Assembly: GCA_031272565.1 (NCBI GenBank)
Contig: JAISTN010000042.1
Span: forward strand, 1-6,402
DNA: 6,402 nt
Direction: 5' to 3'
Source: Bifidobacteriaceae bacterium
GTDB taxonomy: Bacteria > Actinomycetota > Actinomycetes > Actinomycetales > WQXJ01
Below the pieces are notes generated by a model, which had not been told where the DNA came from, ran no database searches, and saw nothing but the letters and a program-made list of their open reading frames with translations. Shown piece after piece: positions 5,790 through 6,402 of the stretch. The number at the start of each line of letters is the position of its first letter. Positions within the stretch are counted from its first letter, which is position 1. The position numbers and the translations under genes were made by a program.

Positions 5790-6402
5790 TTACGGCAGTT
5801 CCTCCAACAGCGGCGCGATCTTCTCAAACAAGGTGTCATCGGAGACGCAGTCAAGGTAGAACTTGGTGGTGTCCTTGGGCACTTCCAGCGACTGGGGTGG
5901 GGACTGGCCGTTGTAGGGCCCGTAGACCTTGTAGGACTTGCCCTCCGCCACATTGATGGCGAAGACAGTGGTGGAGCACCGATAGATCTCCATGTCCTCC
6001 ACCACATAGTCGCTGGTCACGTCCGTCCACTGGTCACTCACCAAGATGACCGTACTGAGGGTCGTGGCGTCATAGGCCAGCGAATCAAGCGAAGCGCCCA
6101 GCCCGTACAACCCCGCCAGGGCATCCTGCCAAAAGACCGCCACGTTGGGGTCCTCCTTGCCGTCCCGCCGGGCAATGATCCAGGTGCCCTCCGCTGGGGC
6201 CTCCGCGCCAGATTCGACCGTCTCCGGCAGCTCAGGCAGGCCGCCCGCCCCCACAGTGGGCGGCACCACCAACGAGGCCGAGCCGGGCTCAACCCCGTTT
6301 TCGCCCGTCCAGACGTCATAGCGGGCACCCATCGCCTGGGCGTAGACGCTGCGCGGCACGCTGTCCAGCTTGGTGTGCCCCTCCACCTGGTCGCGGCAAT
6401 CC
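5790..6402 (-). CDS. Unrecognised protein, 5' end beyond the window
   Basis: The reading frame runs from the right edge of the window down to a TAA at 5792-5790, giving at least 203 residues. A GTG at 6386-6384 could start it, but five more sense codons (DCRDQ) precede that codon up to the edge and no ribosome site is seen, so the real start is probably outside. I recognise no family. Visible from the first complete codon are a Pro/Gly-rich stretch (about 46-72), a mixed segment GTWIIARRDGKEDPNVAVFW (72-91), a hydrophobic run around 113-122, and a soluble C-terminal part ending in LLEELP. No membrane helix is visible in this part. Three Cys (2, 142, 185) are present. It converges on the lipoprotein gene with nine bases between the stops, so it belongs to a different transcription unit. 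Codon use matches the neighbours, which supports a real gene. Confidence 0.75.
   Translation of the reverse strand, partial: DCRDQVEGHTKLDSVPRSVYAQAMGARYDVWTGENGVEPGSASLVVPPTVGAGGLPELPETVESGAEAPAEGTWIIARRDGKEDPNVAVFWQDALAGLYGLGASLDSLAYDATTLSTVILVSDQWTDVTSDYVVEDMEIYRCSTTVFAINVAEGKSYKVYGPYNGQSPPQSLEVPKDTTKFYLDCVSDDTLFEKIAPLLEELP

Overview
The window is GC-rich DNA with strong G/C bias at third codon positions, Shine-Dalgarno-led genes, a TTG start and ATGA-type gene overlaps. This suggests a high-GC Gram-positive bacterium (Actinomycetota). The WXG-type proteins and the classical lipoprotein signal fit that, but the genus cannot be told from the sequence.

Layout: (1) 51-1346, plus strand, a stand-alone ATPase of the AAA_14/DUF4143 type. 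(2) 1347-1831, a 485-base gene-free stretch. It holds a roughly 42-base-period repeat array, three copies forward then three copies inverted, followed by a G/C-rich block of mutually exclusive hairpins just before the next operon. (3) 1832-5780, plus strand, a tight four-gene operon: toxin 1, cytoplasmic-type immunity candidate, toxin 2, lipoprotein-type immunity candidate. (4) 5790-6402, minus strand, the 3' part of an unrecognised gene converging on the operon with a 9-base gap and running off the window.

The central system: both toxin candidates carry the same N-terminal WXG module (W45-x-G47, two helices), which marks type VII (ESX-like) secretion substrates. A Pro/Gly/Thr-rich linker follows, then a divergent C-terminal zinc metallopeptidase domain. 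That domain has HExxH (HETGH in toxin 1, HEFGH in toxin 2) and a downstream E-F-F-A motif, as in the catalytic domain of anthrax lethal factor. The two downstream genes encode clear homologues of each other, sharing HLPGW, SLWR(Y/F)ES and VVDGL(F/Y)A blocks. One has no export signal and the other has a lipoprotein signal peptide (LAAC lipobox) and a long linker. I infer a duplicated toxin-immunity cassette, with the two putative immunity proteins placed in different compartments. The toxin N-terminal modules are nearly identical at the DNA level while the catalytic halves have diverged, the signature of modular polymorphic toxins.

No type VII secretion core gene (EccC, EccD, MycP) and no small WXG100 partner is present here, so secretion would depend on a system encoded elsewhere. 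Functions of the toxins and immunity proteins are inferred from motifs and gene order only.
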